64,000 bases of DNA from JANQQN01 sp964519665 (GCA_964519665.1 CAZFIV010000011.1:1-64000), one strand, 5' to 3'. Counted from the first letter of the stretch, positions 1 to 9,482 are shown. A program made the numbers and translations. The notes: a model not told the origin generated them from the letters alone.

Positions 1-411
1 GAGCGCCCAAAGTCCGCTTCTTTGTCACGCTTCGCTCGGAGCAAGTCTCCTAGATGACGTCCACCCTGACTTCAAGCCGGCTGCGGGCCGGGTAGACCCG
101 TGCCTCGAACACGCGCTGGTCTCCGCGGTTGGGCGTTTGAACTTGCCCGACCGCAACGCGGTGCGGCCACGTCAATCAAGGTTGCGTAATATGATGTGGC
201 GATCGACTGCCCCGTCGAACAGTCGAAATCCCCCGAGCGAGGAGGGCGAGCAGTCAACGGGTAAGTTCGAGAGTTGGGGGGGCACCCGTCCTCCCCCGCC
301 GATAGTAGACGCCGTCGCGAGAAACTCCGTCGCACTTGCCGGGTATCGCGAAGGCGAATACGCTTTGCGGCGATGCACGAACATTCGAATGAAGCTACCT
401 TGCGTAAGGCG
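1..411. other. Left-edge non-coding stretch
   Basis: I see no convincing gene here. One plus-strand frame is open from base 2 to about 433, but its predicted peptide is rich in Arg and Pro, resembles nothing I know and overlaps the signal peptide of the next gene in another frame. The stretch probably carries the promoter of the Ig-domain lipoprotein that follows, but I cannot point to clear -35/-10 boxes. Confidence 0.4.
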
Positions 412-3342
412 ATGCGGTGGGTGTGCGGCCTAGTTCTGGCGAGCGGAGTGGGGGCTTGCGGCGGCGACAGTGACCCCCCGGACGACGATGATATGCTGTC
501 GACCGAGATCGGCACGAGCCCCGATGCTTTCACGAACTCAACCTCCGCCACGTTTGTCTTTTCCGCCAGCGTGGCATCGGCGACCTTCGAGTGCAGCGTC
601 GATGGCGCTCCGCCGACGTCATGCACTTCACCGTTCACCGTTTCGTCCCTCAGCGAAGGCGCGCATGTCTTCACCGTGCGCGCGATCGGTGCCGACGGTG
701 AAGAGGGGCAGCTGGCCTCGTTCAACTGGACCGTCGATGTGACGCCTCCGATCGTGACCATTACTTCGGGACCGGACGGGCTGATCTACGAGAACACCCC
801 TACGTTCGAGTTCTCGGCCGACGAGAGCGCGATGTTCTCGTGTGTCGTTGATGGTGCTCCGTTCTCTTGCATGTCGCCGACCACGCTTCCCAGCACCCCG
901 GCTGGCTCGTACACTTTCGAAGTACGGGCCACCGATCAAGCGGGCAACGTCGGGGCCGCCACGCGCCAATTCACCATCTCGGGTGGTCCCCGCCCCGCGA
1001 TCTCGCAAGTCCTGCCCACCGCCGTTCGTCCTGGAGACTCCCTCATCCTCACGCTCGCCGACGTTGCCGATCTCCGACAGGCCACCCTGTTCATCGACTC
1101 GGTCGAGGTTCCGGCGGACCAGATCGTCTACCCCCCCGAGGGGGATGAAAGGTATCTCAACCAGATTGGGATCCTGACTTCCGACACCATTTCGGGGTCG
1201 AGCTTCGAGGTCACCGTAAGCAACGAATTCGGTACCAGTCTTCCCGCAACGGTCAGCCTCGTCTCGGAGCTGAGCGGACAGCCAGACCCCCTCCGCGAGG
1301 TTCTCTTCCCGGTGATCGGGAATCCGACCGACATGTTCCCGTTCCCAACGTTCGGCGTTTCGGTTCGCCCCTTGAAGACATCTGACCCACGGTATTGGTT
1401 GATCGCCTTTTCCGGCTTCCAAGGGTACTGCTCGCTCGAGCCTATGCGGACCATCGAGTTCGTCTTTGACGAGCCCGTTGACTCGATTTCGCCACTCGCA
1501 CTGGATGAGTTGGCGCCGGCTTTCGAGCATCCCATGACGATTGATTGGGGAGATCCTGCGGCCAATCGTATCGAAGCCACTATCGACCGGACGTCGTCGG
1601 GGGGGATCGTCGAAAACTACATTGGTGGGTGGGAGAGCGTCCCGTTTGGCTACCGAGGCGACTATACCTACCGCGCGCCTCGAAATCCCCGCGACCCCAT
1701 CACTATGCCCAGCCCGGCGGAATCGGACCCTCGTTGCTCGCCCCGGCCCTTCCCCCGGGCAAGGCCTCGGATCGTCCTTCGATCGGTGCAGACCGGTCGC
1801 ACGATTCGCTTCGACGGCGACGCATGCGTTGATTTCGATTTCTGCCGAGACTGCGAACCGCGGTGTGAGCCTTCGCGGGAGTACAACTTGTTTTTTGCTG
1901 CTGACCTCTCGGGAGCGGTGGATTCGGCCATCTGTGTCGATGTTTCGGGTCGTCGATGCGACGGTGTCAACAGTGCCGCCGCGCTGGGGACGGTCGGACT
2001 GAGCTGGGGATCAGATCCCCGAGTGGATTTGCAGATCTCCGTCCCGCTACAGCTGGGGACGGATCTGGATGCCTCCTTGACCATCACCCAGAGCGGGCAG
2101 ACCTATGCGAGCGCCCCGGCTTCTTGCAGCGTGCGCCTGGATTCCGAGCCGGTGACCGCGTTTGGATCGACCACGTACTCGATCCTCGCTGGTGAAGGCG
2201 CCTGCAGTAGCCCTCTGCAGTCAACAACCAGCAGTGAGCAGATGACGATCGATGGGACCTTCTCGTTCCAAGGGGCATATGGGCAGAGTCCAGTGGTCAA
2301 GATTACGGGTGGGCCGAGGGGCAGCTCCTCGTTCACCAACGACAGAACGCCCACCTTCACGTTCGAAACCTCCGCGTCGATGGTCGAATGCGAGGTCGAC
2401 AATGTGGCAACACCATGCACTTCGACGACATCCTTGACCACTCCGCCCCTCAATGACGGCTCCCATACGATCTTGGTGAGAGCGACGGACTCTTTCGGAA
2501 ATGTGGGAAGCACTTCGTCGTCCTTCTGGGTTGATACGGAACCGCCGGAAATCAGCATCTCGTCCGGCCCAAACCAGGTGACGGTCGACAATACGCCGGT
2601 CTTCAAATTCTCGCCGACCTCCATCACGACCTACGAGTGTTCCTTGCTCGGCGACTTCACTCCCTGCGACAACCCATTTCAGGCGCCGCGTCTTGCGGAC
2701 GGGACCTATACGTTCAGAGTCCGAGGCCTCGACGGGGCAGGAAACGTCAGCTCGATCGTGCGTCGAGACTTCACTGTACAGGCCGAGGTGCCCACGGGCG
2801 AGCCGCTCGACATTGCCACCGGTGGGTCGGTCGAGGTCCCACTCGACTTTATCTTTCCATATCAAGGTCAGTCTTATACGTCGGCGTACGTGAACTCGCG
2901 AGGGAGTATCACGTTCGGTTCGGGCGACGACTCACCTTTCCCTGACGGCTTCGAATTGAGGTTTGGACGGCCGCGCATCGCCGGCCTGTGGGACCGCGAA
3001 CTGTCACCCGATAAAGGGGGGCAGATCCTTGTCGATGCCGACGCGTCATCCTTTTCTCTGACTTATTGGGACGTTCCCGGCAGCAGCAGCACGGTCGGCA
3101 ATCGAGTGGGTAATACGTTCACGATGACGTTGTTCCCCAGCGGCGACATCAGGCTGTCTTATCAGGGCGTGACCACGGATGGGCGAACGGTGGTTGGAGT
3201 CGGGCCGGGCACTGGTGTTGCCGACCCCGGGCCTACGGATCTTTCGGAAGCCAGCAGCCTCTCTGCAATTGGAGTGACTTACGAGGAGTTCTTCAGCTCT
3301 TTCGATCTGTCGGAGCTCAGCCTCGACTTCGCGGCGCCCTAG
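412..3342 (+). CDS. Large Ig-like-domain lipoprotein
   Basis: Predicted outer-membrane or surface lipoprotein of about 976 residues. The start at 412 gives a compact signal peptide ending in lipobox ASGVGAC (Cys16); a start at 373 is also in frame. An acidic spacer follows the Cys. Four bacterial Ig-like repeats of about 80 residues are visible (about 30-112, 113-189, 628-711, 712-789), each with a VRATD-type strand and usually a conserved pair of cysteines. Residues 190-290 look like another beta-sandwich. A middle section near 465-540 is Cys-rich (C-x4-C-x2-C-x3-C spacing). The C-terminus (790-976) contains a VNSRGSITFGSG segment like the NIDO-type beta domains of secreted proteins. Such proteins usually bind surfaces or ligands; no catalytic site is seen. 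It converges on the FtsH-like gene with 16 bp between them. Confidence 0.8.
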   Translation: MRWVCGLVLASGVGACGGDSDPPDDDDMLSTEIGTSPDAFTNSTSATFVFSASVASATFECSVDGAPPTSCTSPFTVSSLSEGAHVFTVRAIGADGEEGQLASFNWTVDVTPPIVTITSGPDGLIYENTPTFEFSADESAMFSCVVDGAPFSCMSPTTLPSTPAGSYTFEVRATDQAGNVGAATRQFTISGGPRPAISQVLPTAVRPGDSLILTLADVADLRQATLFIDSVEVPADQIVYPPEGDERYLNQIGILTSDTISGSSFEVTVSNEFGTSLPATVSLVSELSGQPDPLREVLFPVIGNPTDMFPFPTFGVSVRPLKTSDPRYWLIAFSGFQGYCSLEPMRTIEFVFDEPVDSISPLALDELAPAFEHPMTIDWGDPAANRIEATIDRTSSGGIVENYIGGWESVPFGYRGDYTYRAPRNPRDPITMPSPAESDPRCSPRPFPRARPRIVLRSVQTGRTIRFDGDACVDFDFCRDCEPRCEPSREYNLFFAADLSGAVDSAICVDVSGRRCDGVNSAAALGTVGLSWGSDPRVDLQISVPLQLGTDLDASLTITQSGQTYASAPASCSVRLDSEPVTAFGSTTYSILAGEGACSSPLQSTTSSEQMTIDGTFSFQGAYGQSPVVKITGGPRGSSSFTNDRTPTFTFETSASMVECEVDNVATPCTSTTSLTTPPLNDGSHTILVRATDSFGNVGSTSSSFWVDTEPPEISISSGPNQVTVDNTPVFKFSPTSITTYECSLLGDFTPCDNPFQAPRLADGTYTFRVRGLDGAGNVSSIVRRDFTVQAEVPTGEPLDIATGGSVEVPLDFIFPYQGQSYTSAYVNSRGSITFGSGDDSPFPDGFELRFGRPRIAGLWDRELSPDKGGQILVDADASSFSLTYWDVPGSSSTVGNRVGNTFTMTLFPSGDIRLSYQGVTTDGRTVVGVGPGTGVADPGPTDLSEASSLSAIGVTYEEFFSSFDLSELSLDFAAP

Positions 3343-3358
3343 CGCGTCGACCGGTCGG

Positions 3359-4555
3359 TTATCGACTCCGCCCGCGGAGACCTTCGAGTGCGGAGCGTAG
3401 GGCAGCAGCGTCAATGTGGCCGTGCATGCGCTGCGCATGCGCGTGGGCGCGGTCGACCAGCGCCCGGACCTCGCCGTTCGTGAGCCCCTCGGTTTCGGAT
3501 GCAAAGACCGCGGGTTGGAACGAGGGGTCGACGGGGCGGTCGCGCAACAGCCAGCCGATCAGGCGGGCGCGGTCGTCCGCGGTCGGTTGCTCGAGCTCGA
3601 TCACCTGCCCGATGAGGCCGGACCGAGTCAGGGCTTCGTCTAGGTCGTTCATCCTGCTCGTCGTCATCAGGACGCCGATGGCGAGCTTCTTCTCGTTCGT
3701 CTCCTCGATGGACTTGGCAAGCTGCTGCATCGTTTGGGCCAGCTCGTCGGCGTCTTTGCTCGCGGTGTTGCTCTGCCGTCGGACGGCGAAGACTTCGATA
3801 TCGTCGATGATCACCAGCGACGGAACGGTTTTCGCCGCGCGGTCGAACAGGTCGCGAATTCGGGCCGCCCCGACGCCGACGAACATCTCGACCAGCGAGG
3901 TGCTGTGGACCCGAAGCGGGGTCAACCCGCTGTCTTTGGCGGCAGCAGAGGCGAGCAGGGCCCTATCCGATCCTGCAGGGCCGACGATCAAAGCTGCTCT
4001 CGGTGCCGGCCGCGGGCCCTTCTGGCTCGCGAGCCAACCGACTTCATCGGTCCATGCGCGGAGGGCGGCCTTCGGGCCGTCGAGCCCGATGATGTCCGCG
4101 TAGGTAGCGAGCGGGGCGTTTGGGTCGAGCTTCACAGTCTTGAGGTCACCGATGTTGTCGACGCCCTGGCGCTTCAAACTGCGGAAGAAATAGAACAGCA
4201 CGGCTATGAAGATCAGTATCGGCAGCCAAGAGATGACGACGCTACGCCCGAAGCTCGTCGGACGAGCTTTGAGTGTCCACTTTGTGGAGTGCGCCTCGAA
4301 CAAGTCGAGTATCGCGCGGTCGACGAGCCCTTCGGCTCTGATCGGACCTTTGTTGGTCTTCGCTCGAAAAATGGCAAAACTACCCTCGACGATGCGGATC
4401 TCGACCCCAAGCACCTCGCCCCGCTCGGAGCGTTCTAGCAAGGCTTCGAGGCTCACCAGTGGACCATCCCGGTCTGAACCCATGACCTTGAAGATGGCCC
4501 AAAGCATCAACAAGAGGAGAACCCAAACCGCGATCCTGCGGGCCGAACTGGACAT
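3359..4555 (-). CDS. FtsH-like membrane AAA protein, degenerate ATPase, no protease domain
   Basis: 398 residues. The plan follows FtsH: TM1 (about 8-25), a short extracytoplasmic domain, TM2 (about 109-124), then an AAA module. FtsH landmarks are clear, especially the pore/second-region motif FVGVGAARIRDLFDRA (225-240). Walker A is GPAGSDRA (192-199) instead of GPPGTGKT, so the ATP-binding Lys is missing. Walker B reads VIIDDIE with Asp in place of the catalytic Glu. The arginine-finger segment LRPGRFDR is replaced by LTRSGLIGQ. The chain stops after the AAA lid; the M41 zinc protease domain (HExxH) is absent. I infer a pseudo-ATPase that could regulate a real FtsH hexamer or act as an adaptor. 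It lies about 75 bp downstream of moeA on the same strand. Confidence 0.85.
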   Translation of the reverse strand: MSSSARRIAVWVLLLLMLWAIFKVMGSDRDGPLVSLEALLERSERGEVLGVEIRIVEGSFAIFRAKTNKGPIRAEGLVDRAILDLFEAHSTKWTLKARPTSFGRSVVISWLPILIFIAVLFYFFRSLKRQGVDNIGDLKTVKLDPNAPLATYADIIGLDGPKAALRAWTDEVGWLASQKGPRPAPRAALIVGPAGSDRALLASAAAKDSGLTPLRVHSTSLVEMFVGVGAARIRDLFDRAAKTVPSLVIIDDIEVFAVRRQSNTASKDADELAQTMQQLAKSIEETNEKKLAIGVLMTTSRMNDLDEALTRSGLIGQVIELEQPTADDRARLIGWLLRDRPVDPSFQPAVFASETEGLTNGEVRALVDRAHAHAQRMHGHIDAAALRSALEGLRGRSR

Positions 4556-4631
4556 GGTCGTCGGCTATCATCGCTGACCGGGCTTAGCCAAATCCGGACT
4601 GCACGCCTTGTCGGCTTCCACGGGGCTCTCC

Positions 4632-5849
4632 TCAGTCGAATAAGAAGACGTTGACCTCGTCGCCGCGTTCGAGGGGGCCCTGGCCATCGGGCAGGCATAG
4701 GAAGCCGTCGGCGCGGGTCAGCGTGGTCAGGATGGCGGCCCCGCCCGGCAGGGCGGTGGCCCGGGGCGTGGGTTCGGTGGTCGCGCTCAGGGTCACGCGG
4801 ACGATCTCGGTTCGGCCGGCCCGTTTCGGGTAGGGCTCGTCCATTCGGGCGACGGTCGACCGATACGGCCATCGATCCGAGGCGCCCAGGAGGCGAAGCA
4901 CCATGGGGCGCACGATCAGATCCCAGGCGACGTAAGCCGCGACCGGATAGCCCGGCCCCAGCACGACCCACGTCTTGCCGATGCGGCCGATGCCCGTCGA
5001 TGACCCCGGTTTGACCGCGACGCCGTGAAAGGCGACTTCGCCCACGTCGTTGGCCACGACGGGCGCGAAGTCTTCTCGGCCGATGCTCGAGCCGCCGGTG
5101 ACCACCAGCAGGTCGGCTCGGCAATCGGTCATGACCTGAGTCAGCACCGACAAGTCGTCCTGCACGATGGGATGCAAGACGGGTTCGGCGCCGTCGCGGC
5201 GAGCCAGCTGCTCGAGCATGAAGGAGTTGGTCTCGACCACCTGAGTCCCCGAGACGGGCTGCCCGACCCGAAGCAGCTCCGAACCGGTGGGCACGATGAC
5301 GACGGTGGGGCGCCGACGCACGACGACTTCGGTGACGCCGACTTGGACGAGTAAGGCGATGTCCGGCGAGCGCAGCCATCGGCCGGTCGTGAGGACCGTC
5401 AGGCCGGCCTCGACATCTTCGCCCACCCGCAGAATGTGTTTGCCCGGTTCGGTCGAGCCCTCGATGACGACCCGGTCTGCCTCGGTCTTGGTGTGCTCGA
5501 TCATGACCACCGCGTCCGCACCGTCGGGTAGGCGAGCGCCGGTCATGATCCGGATAGCCTCCTTCGGGGCGAGCGGGTCGGATGCCCGCTGCGCCGCGGT
5601 GAGCTCTTCTCGAACGCGGAGGGTGCCCGGAACGTCGGCCGCGCGAACCGCGTACCCGTCCATGGCTGCGCGGGGGTACCGGGGCACGTTTTGCAATGCG
5701 ACGACGTCTTCTGCGAGCACGCGTCCCGCCGCTTCGCGGAAGGACACCCGTTCGACGCCGAGGGGCTCGACCCGAGCCTGGATCCATTGCGCGACTTCCG
5801 AGAGGGCGGTGCGCTGTCGAAAGCCTTTGAGGCGGACTTCGTCGGTCAT
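4632..5849 (-). CDS. moeA: Molybdopterin molybdenumtransferase MoeA
   Basis: 405 residues, normal for MoeA. It inserts molybdate into adenylylated molybdopterin in the last step of molybdenum cofactor synthesis, in the cytoplasm. Visible family motifs: AAMDGYAVR near 65-73, TGARLPDGADAVV near 105-117, PTGSELL near 192-198, TGGSSIGREDF (TGGxSxGxxDF of the MogA-like domain) near 256-266, and LGPGYPVAAYV, which corresponds to the usual GNPVS loop. The stop lies 76 bp upstream of the FtsH-like gene. The dehydrogenase stop is only 17 bp upstream of this start, so co-transcription is plausible. No other Mo-cofactor gene is in the window. Confidence 0.93.
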   Translation of the reverse strand: MTDEVRLKGFRQRTALSEVAQWIQARVEPLGVERVSFREAAGRVLAEDVVALQNVPRYPRAAMDGYAVRAADVPGTLRVREELTAAQRASDPLAPKEAIRIMTGARLPDGADAVVMIEHTKTEADRVVIEGSTEPGKHILRVGEDVEAGLTVLTTGRWLRSPDIALLVQVGVTEVVVRRRPTVVIVPTGSELLRVGQPVSGTQVVETNSFMLEQLARRDGAEPVLHPIVQDDLSVLTQVMTDCRADLLVVTGGSSIGREDFAPVVANDVGEVAFHGVAVKPGSSTGIGRIGKTWVVLGPGYPVAAYVAWDLIVRPMVLRLLGASDRWPYRSTVARMDEPYPKRAGRTEIVRVTLSATTEPTPRATALPGGAAILTTLTRADGFLCLPDGQGPLERGDEVNVFLFD

Positions 5850-5866
5850 AGGTGGGCGGCGGTGGG

Positions 5867-7156
5867 TTAGGGGAACAGGCCTCGCATGAGCATGGCCTCG
5901 CTCACTCGATGAATGCCGAGCATCAGCGTGGCCGAGCGCATGTCGGTCTGAAACTTCTGTTTGAAGTCGACGCAGTCGTTGAAGGCGGTCTGCAGGATTC
6001 GGAAGAGCCGCTCATTGATCTCCTCGCCGGACCAGAAAAAGCTCTGCAGTCCCTGGACCCATTCGAAGTACGACACCGTGACGCCGCCGGCGTTCGCGAG
6101 GATGTCGGGCACCACGAAGATCTCGTCTTCTCGTTCTCGGAGGACCATGTTGCCCTCCGCGGTCACCGGCCCGTTGGCGCCCTCGGCGAGGATGCGGCAG
6201 CGCAGGCCGGCCGCGATCCTTCCGTCGATGACGCCGCCCAGGGCGGCGGGCACCAGGATGTCGACGTCGAGCAACAAGAGGTCTTCGTTCGAGATTCTCT
6301 CGGCCCGAGGGTAGTCCTTCAGGCTGTGCCGAATGTCGACGTACTTGAGCACGTGATTGAGGTCGAGCCCGTCCTTTTCGTAATAGCCGCCGGTGATGTC
6401 GGACACCGCCACAATCTTGCAGCCCATGTCGGCCAGTTTGCGGGCAGCGTAACTGCCGACGTTTCCGAAGCCCTGAATGGCGACCGTCTTACCTTGGAGG
6501 TTGAGTCCGAGGTGCTCGGCGGCGGCCGCCACACAGTAGGCGACGCCGTATCCGGTCGCCTCGGTCCGACCTTTCGAGCCGCCGATCATGATCGGCTTGC
6601 CGGTCACCACCGAAGGCACGGCGTAGCCTTTCATTTCGGAGTACGTGTCCATCAACCAGGCCATCGTCTGGCCATCCGTCCCCATGTCAGGGGCCGGAAT
6701 ATCCATCTCGGGTCCGATGACGTTGAGGATCTCGACCGTGTAGCGACGGGTGAGCCGCTGCTTCTCAGGCCTCGACAGCTCGGCCGGGTCGACGCGTACT
6801 CCCCCTTTGGCGCCCCCGAGCGGAATGCCCGCCACCGCACATTTGAAGGTCATCAGCATCGCGAGGGCGGACACCTCGCCGAGATTGACGTCTTCGTGGT
6901 AGCGAATGCCACCTTTGTACGGCCCCAAGGTGTTGTTGTGCTGCACTCGGTAGCCGATGAAGTTGTGGACGGCGCCCGAGTCCATTCGCACTGGGATGCT
7001 GACGATCAGAGCCCTCGAGGGGGTCAGCATCCGGTTGCGGATATTGGGGTCGATGTTCATCGCATTCGCGGTAGCTTCGACGAGAGCGGCGGTATCTCGA
7101 TAGAACTTGGATTCCCATTCCATCGACGAGCGGAACCGCCCGTGACTCTCCGTCAT
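5867..7156 (-). CDS. gdhA: Glu/Leu/Phe/Val dehydrogenase (glutamate dehydrogenase type)
   Basis: About 429 residues from the ATG at 7156. Oxidative deamination or reductive amination of an amino acid with NAD(P), linking nitrogen and carbon metabolism. Seen: substrate-site motifs GPYKGGIRYH and GGAKGGVRVDP, catalytic region PAPDMGTD, Rossmann motif QGFGNVGSYAA and the C-terminal LANAGGVTVSYFEW signature. The GIPLGGAKGG form is typical of hexameric glutamate dehydrogenases, but leucine dehydrogenase activity cannot be excluded. The frame stays open to 7330; a TTG at 7216 preceded by GGAG is an alternative start that adds 20 residues. The start faces the minisatellite region. Confidence 0.9.
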   Translation of the reverse strand: MTESHGRFRSSMEWESKFYRDTAALVEATANAMNIDPNIRNRMLTPSRALIVSIPVRMDSGAVHNFIGYRVQHNNTLGPYKGGIRYHEDVNLGEVSALAMLMTFKCAVAGIPLGGAKGGVRVDPAELSRPEKQRLTRRYTVEILNVIGPEMDIPAPDMGTDGQTMAWLMDTYSEMKGYAVPSVVTGKPIMIGGSKGRTEATGYGVAYCVAAAAEHLGLNLQGKTVAIQGFGNVGSYAARKLADMGCKIVAVSDITGGYYEKDGLDLNHVLKYVDIRHSLKDYPRAERISNEDLLLLDVDILVPAALGGVIDGRIAAGLRCRILAEGANGPVTAEGNMVLREREDEIFVVPDILANAGGVTVSYFEWVQGLQSFFWSGEEINERLFRILQTAFNDCVDFKQKFQTDMRSATLMLGIHRVSEAMLMRGLFP

Positions 7157-7216
7157 CGCCCCGACCGCGGGATCGTCGGCCGGCGAAGCGGTGGTGATTT
7201 GCTTGTCTTGACTCAA

Positions 7217-7470
7217 GGCAACTCCGTGCGCGTCGCGGGCTTCCGGCTGGTCGGCGACATCAGCGAGACCCCGAGGCGGGCGCGCGGGACGGTCGCACTG
7301 GAAACCTAGCCGTGCAACCAGGATCCCCATCTGCCAACGACGAACGGAGGTCGGCCATCATGACGCTTCGAGTCAGATGCCGAGTGCGAAATTGCTTCCC
7401 TCGTCTTGACTCGAACCTTGGGCGATGGTGCGGAGGGAGCCCCGGGGTGACGGCGCTCAATACTCAAGGG
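7217..7470. other. Non-coding region between gdhA start and minisatellite
   Basis: This stretch separates two divergent genes. Open frames on both strands run through it only because of the low stop density of GC-rich DNA. It probably holds the promoter of the dehydrogenase gene; I cannot name specific boxes. Confidence 0.35.
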
Positions 7471-7780
7471 CGCGAACGGGCGCGAACGGGCGCGAACGGG
7501 CGCGAACGAGCGCGAACGGGCGGGAACGGGCGCGAACGANNNNNNNNNNNNNNNNNNNNNNNNNNNNNNNNNNNNNNNNNNNNNNNNNNNNNNNNNNNNN
7601 NNNNNNNNNNNNNNNNNNNNNNNNNNNNNNNNNNNNNNNGCGCGAACGAGCGCGAACGGGCGGGAACGAGCGCGAACGGGCGCGAACGGGCGCGAACGAG
7701 CGCGAACGAGCGCGAACGAGCGCGAACGGGCGGGAACGAGCGCGAACGGGCGCGAACGGGCGCGGATGGGCCGGAACGGG
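7471..7780. repeat. 10-bp minisatellite, consensus CGCGAACGGG, interrupted by an assembly gap
   Basis: Head-to-tail 10-mers with consensus CGCGAACG(G/A)G run through the whole stretch. Seven units are visible before the N run (7471-7539) and fourteen after it (7641-7780). Variants are CGGGAACGGG, CGCGGATGGG and CCGGAACGGG towards the ends. Because 10 is not a multiple of 3, all six frames stay open, which creates spurious Arg-rich ORFs. The array sits in the divergent spacer and ends 31 bp before the start codon of the HEAT lipoprotein, so copy number could affect its promoter or leader. Confidence 0.95.
7540..7639. other. Assembly gap of exactly 100 N
   Basis: A run of 100 undetermined bases inside the minisatellite. 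The round length suggests a scaffold placeholder rather than a measured size, so the true number of repeat units is unknown. Confidence 0.97.
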
Positions 7781-7797
7781 CGCGAGCTCGGCCCCGA

Positions 7798-7805
7798 GGG
7801 AGGAG
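7798..7805 (+). promoter_or_regulatory. Strong ribosome binding site fixing the HEAT lipoprotein start
   Basis: GGGAGGAG lies 6 bases before the ATG at 7812. It is a near-perfect Shine-Dalgarno sequence. It decides in favour of this start over the upstream in-frame codons, which would translate the minisatellite. Confidence 0.7.
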
Positions 7806-7811
7806 CAACGA

Positions 7812-9482
7812 ATGCGGGCATCCATCAGGTCTAGCCGAGAGTTAGCTGCCCTGGCCGGTGTCGCGGCGCTGGCTCTTGGCGTAAGCGGCTGTGCGAAATC
7901 GGTCGGTGAATGTGGCGACGATGGCGAGGCATGCGCAGAACTCGTCAACATACACGCCGAAGCGTGTGCGCAGGCGTGGCAGCTCAGGGCGGGCGACCGG
8001 AAGCGGCGGAACTGCATCGCGGCGGTCCGCACGGTCAAGCGTCAAGAGGTCAAGGCGGCAGTTCCGGGCTTGATCAAGCTGCTCGGGGTGCCGGAGTCCG
8101 GGGTGCCCGATGATCGACACCGGGAAGAAGCTGCCCGCATCCTCGGCCGACTGGCTGACCCGTCGGCTATCAAGCCCCTGATGACCGCGTTCGAGGTGCA
8201 GGTCAGCGCCGGTCGCGACCCCCAAGCGCGGCAGGTCGCCCAGACCAACGAGCAGATCGTTGAGGCGCTCGGCGCCTTGAAAGCGAAGGCGGCGGTCCCG
8301 ATGCTGCTCGAGGCGCTCGACAAGAGCGCCGACCGCCAGGTGGTGCGCAAGTCGGTGCGGGCCCTCGGACGAATCGGCGACCCGTCAGCGGTGCCTGCGC
8401 TCTCGAAGATCGCGCTGACCGACCCCAATAAGTTCATGCGAAAGACCGCCGTGGTGGCCCTCGGCAACATCGGTGACCCGTCGGCGGCCGACGCTTTGAT
8501 TCAGATGATGTTCATCGAAATGGGGGGCGTTTCGTTCTATCGCGAAGCGTCGTTGGCCTTGTTCCAGGTCGGGCCGGAAGTCGCGCCGGCGCTGCTCGAG
8601 ACCATGGCTCTGAAGAACGAGAAGGTGAACGCATACTTCGAGGCGTCGGGGGGCCTCAAAGAGTCGGCGATCAAGGCGAAGTGTGGCTATGTCCTGGGTG
8701 ACCTTCGCGACGAGCGGGCGTTCGAGCCGCTCTTGGTGGCGTTCAAAGAAGCCGCCGAGAAGAACGACCCGGTGGTCTTGGTATTCGCCACCACGCCGTT
8801 GGCGGTCCTCGGTGACAAGCGGGCCATTCCGCTCCTCGCGAGTCGAATGGGCACTTTGGACCCGTCCCAGAGAGATCCGATCATGCGGGCATTGGTCCAG
8901 CTCGGGGCGGTCGAAGTCCTGGACCGCATGATCGAGACCATTCCAAAGTCGCATTTTCTCGAGTCATGCGTGAGGACGGGGGCGAGCCGGCAGGAGTGCG
9001 ACTCCGAGCGAACCAAGCCGTCGCTTTTCAGGGCCCAGAAGGCTTCGATCGATCACGTGACCAACCTGGCCGGCGGTGACCGGCTCGAGGCGCTGACCGC
9101 GCTCCTCAAGCAGGAGAAGGACCCTGCCATACGGAAGTACTTCAAGGCGCGCCTCAAGCGGGTCTTGGTGGCCGCCGAGTGCAAGGAGAACGCTGGCTGC
9201 TGGGCCCGGAAGCTTAGCGATTCGGATCCCCTGCTGCGTGAACGGGCCGCGTGGACCCTCCTCCGATTGAAAGACAAGTCGGTCGCCAGCGCCCTCGCGG
9301 AGGCCCTGGACGACAAAGACAACAACGTCCGGTCGGCGGCCATCCAGGCGTATTGGGAGCTCGGCAATAAGAGCGCCATCCCGGTCATCGAAAAGACGCT
9401 CGAGCGAGAGGAAGGCTCTCTCGACTACGTGCGCGTCAATGAAGACCTGAAGCGATTGTTGATCGCGCTCAAGCGCGCATAG
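7812..9482 (+). CDS. HEAT-repeat lipoprotein
   Basis: 556 residues. The signal peptide ends in lipobox LGVSGC (Cys27). The rest is a series of HEAT/PBS-lyase-like helical repeats of about 30-35 residues with the recurring pattern ALGxIGDPSAVPAL, for example near 178-190 and 210-225, and VRSAAIQAYWELG near the C-terminus. Such alpha-solenoids act as protein-binding scaffolds; no enzyme motif is seen. A lipidated, probably periplasmic or outer-membrane location is inferred. The 3' end overlaps the convergent YfhO-like gene by 14 bp. Confidence 0.85.
   Translation: MRASIRSSRELAALAGVAALALGVSGCAKSVGECGDDGEACAELVNIHAEACAQAWQLRAGDRKRRNCIAAVRTVKRQEVKAAVPGLIKLLGVPESGVPDDRHREEAARILGRLADPSAIKPLMTAFEVQVSAGRDPQARQVAQTNEQIVEALGALKAKAAVPMLLEALDKSADRQVVRKSVRALGRIGDPSAVPALSKIALTDPNKFMRKTAVVALGNIGDPSAADALIQMMFIEMGGVSFYREASLALFQVGPEVAPALLETMALKNEKVNAYFEASGGLKESAIKAKCGYVLGDLRDERAFEPLLVAFKEAAEKNDPVVLVFATTPLAVLGDKRAIPLLASRMGTLDPSQRDPIMRALVQLGAVEVLDRMIETIPKSHFLESCVRTGASRQECDSERTKPSLFRAQKASIDHVTNLAGGDRLEALTALLKQEKDPAIRKYFKARLKRVLVAAECKENAGCWARKLSDSDPLLRERAAWTLLRLKDKSVASALAEALDDKDNNVRSAAIQAYWELGNKSAIPVIEKTLEREEGSLDYVRVNEDLKRLLIALKRA

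Noticed and set aside
1..433. Open plus-strand frame at the left edge as end of an upstream gene
   Set aside because: Arg/Pro-rich, no similarity, overlaps the next gene in another frame.
5852..7309. Long plus-strand ORF of 485 codons opposite gdhA
   Set aside because: Antisense to a clear dehydrogenase with full motifs. Low stop density of GC-rich DNA explains it.
7471..7780. CRISPR array
   Set aside because: Units are 10 bp without spacers and no cas gene is in the window.
7425..7811. N-terminal extension of the HEAT protein through the minisatellite
   Set aside because: Repeat and 100 N, no RBS. The ATG at 7812 has a perfect RBS and a signal peptide.
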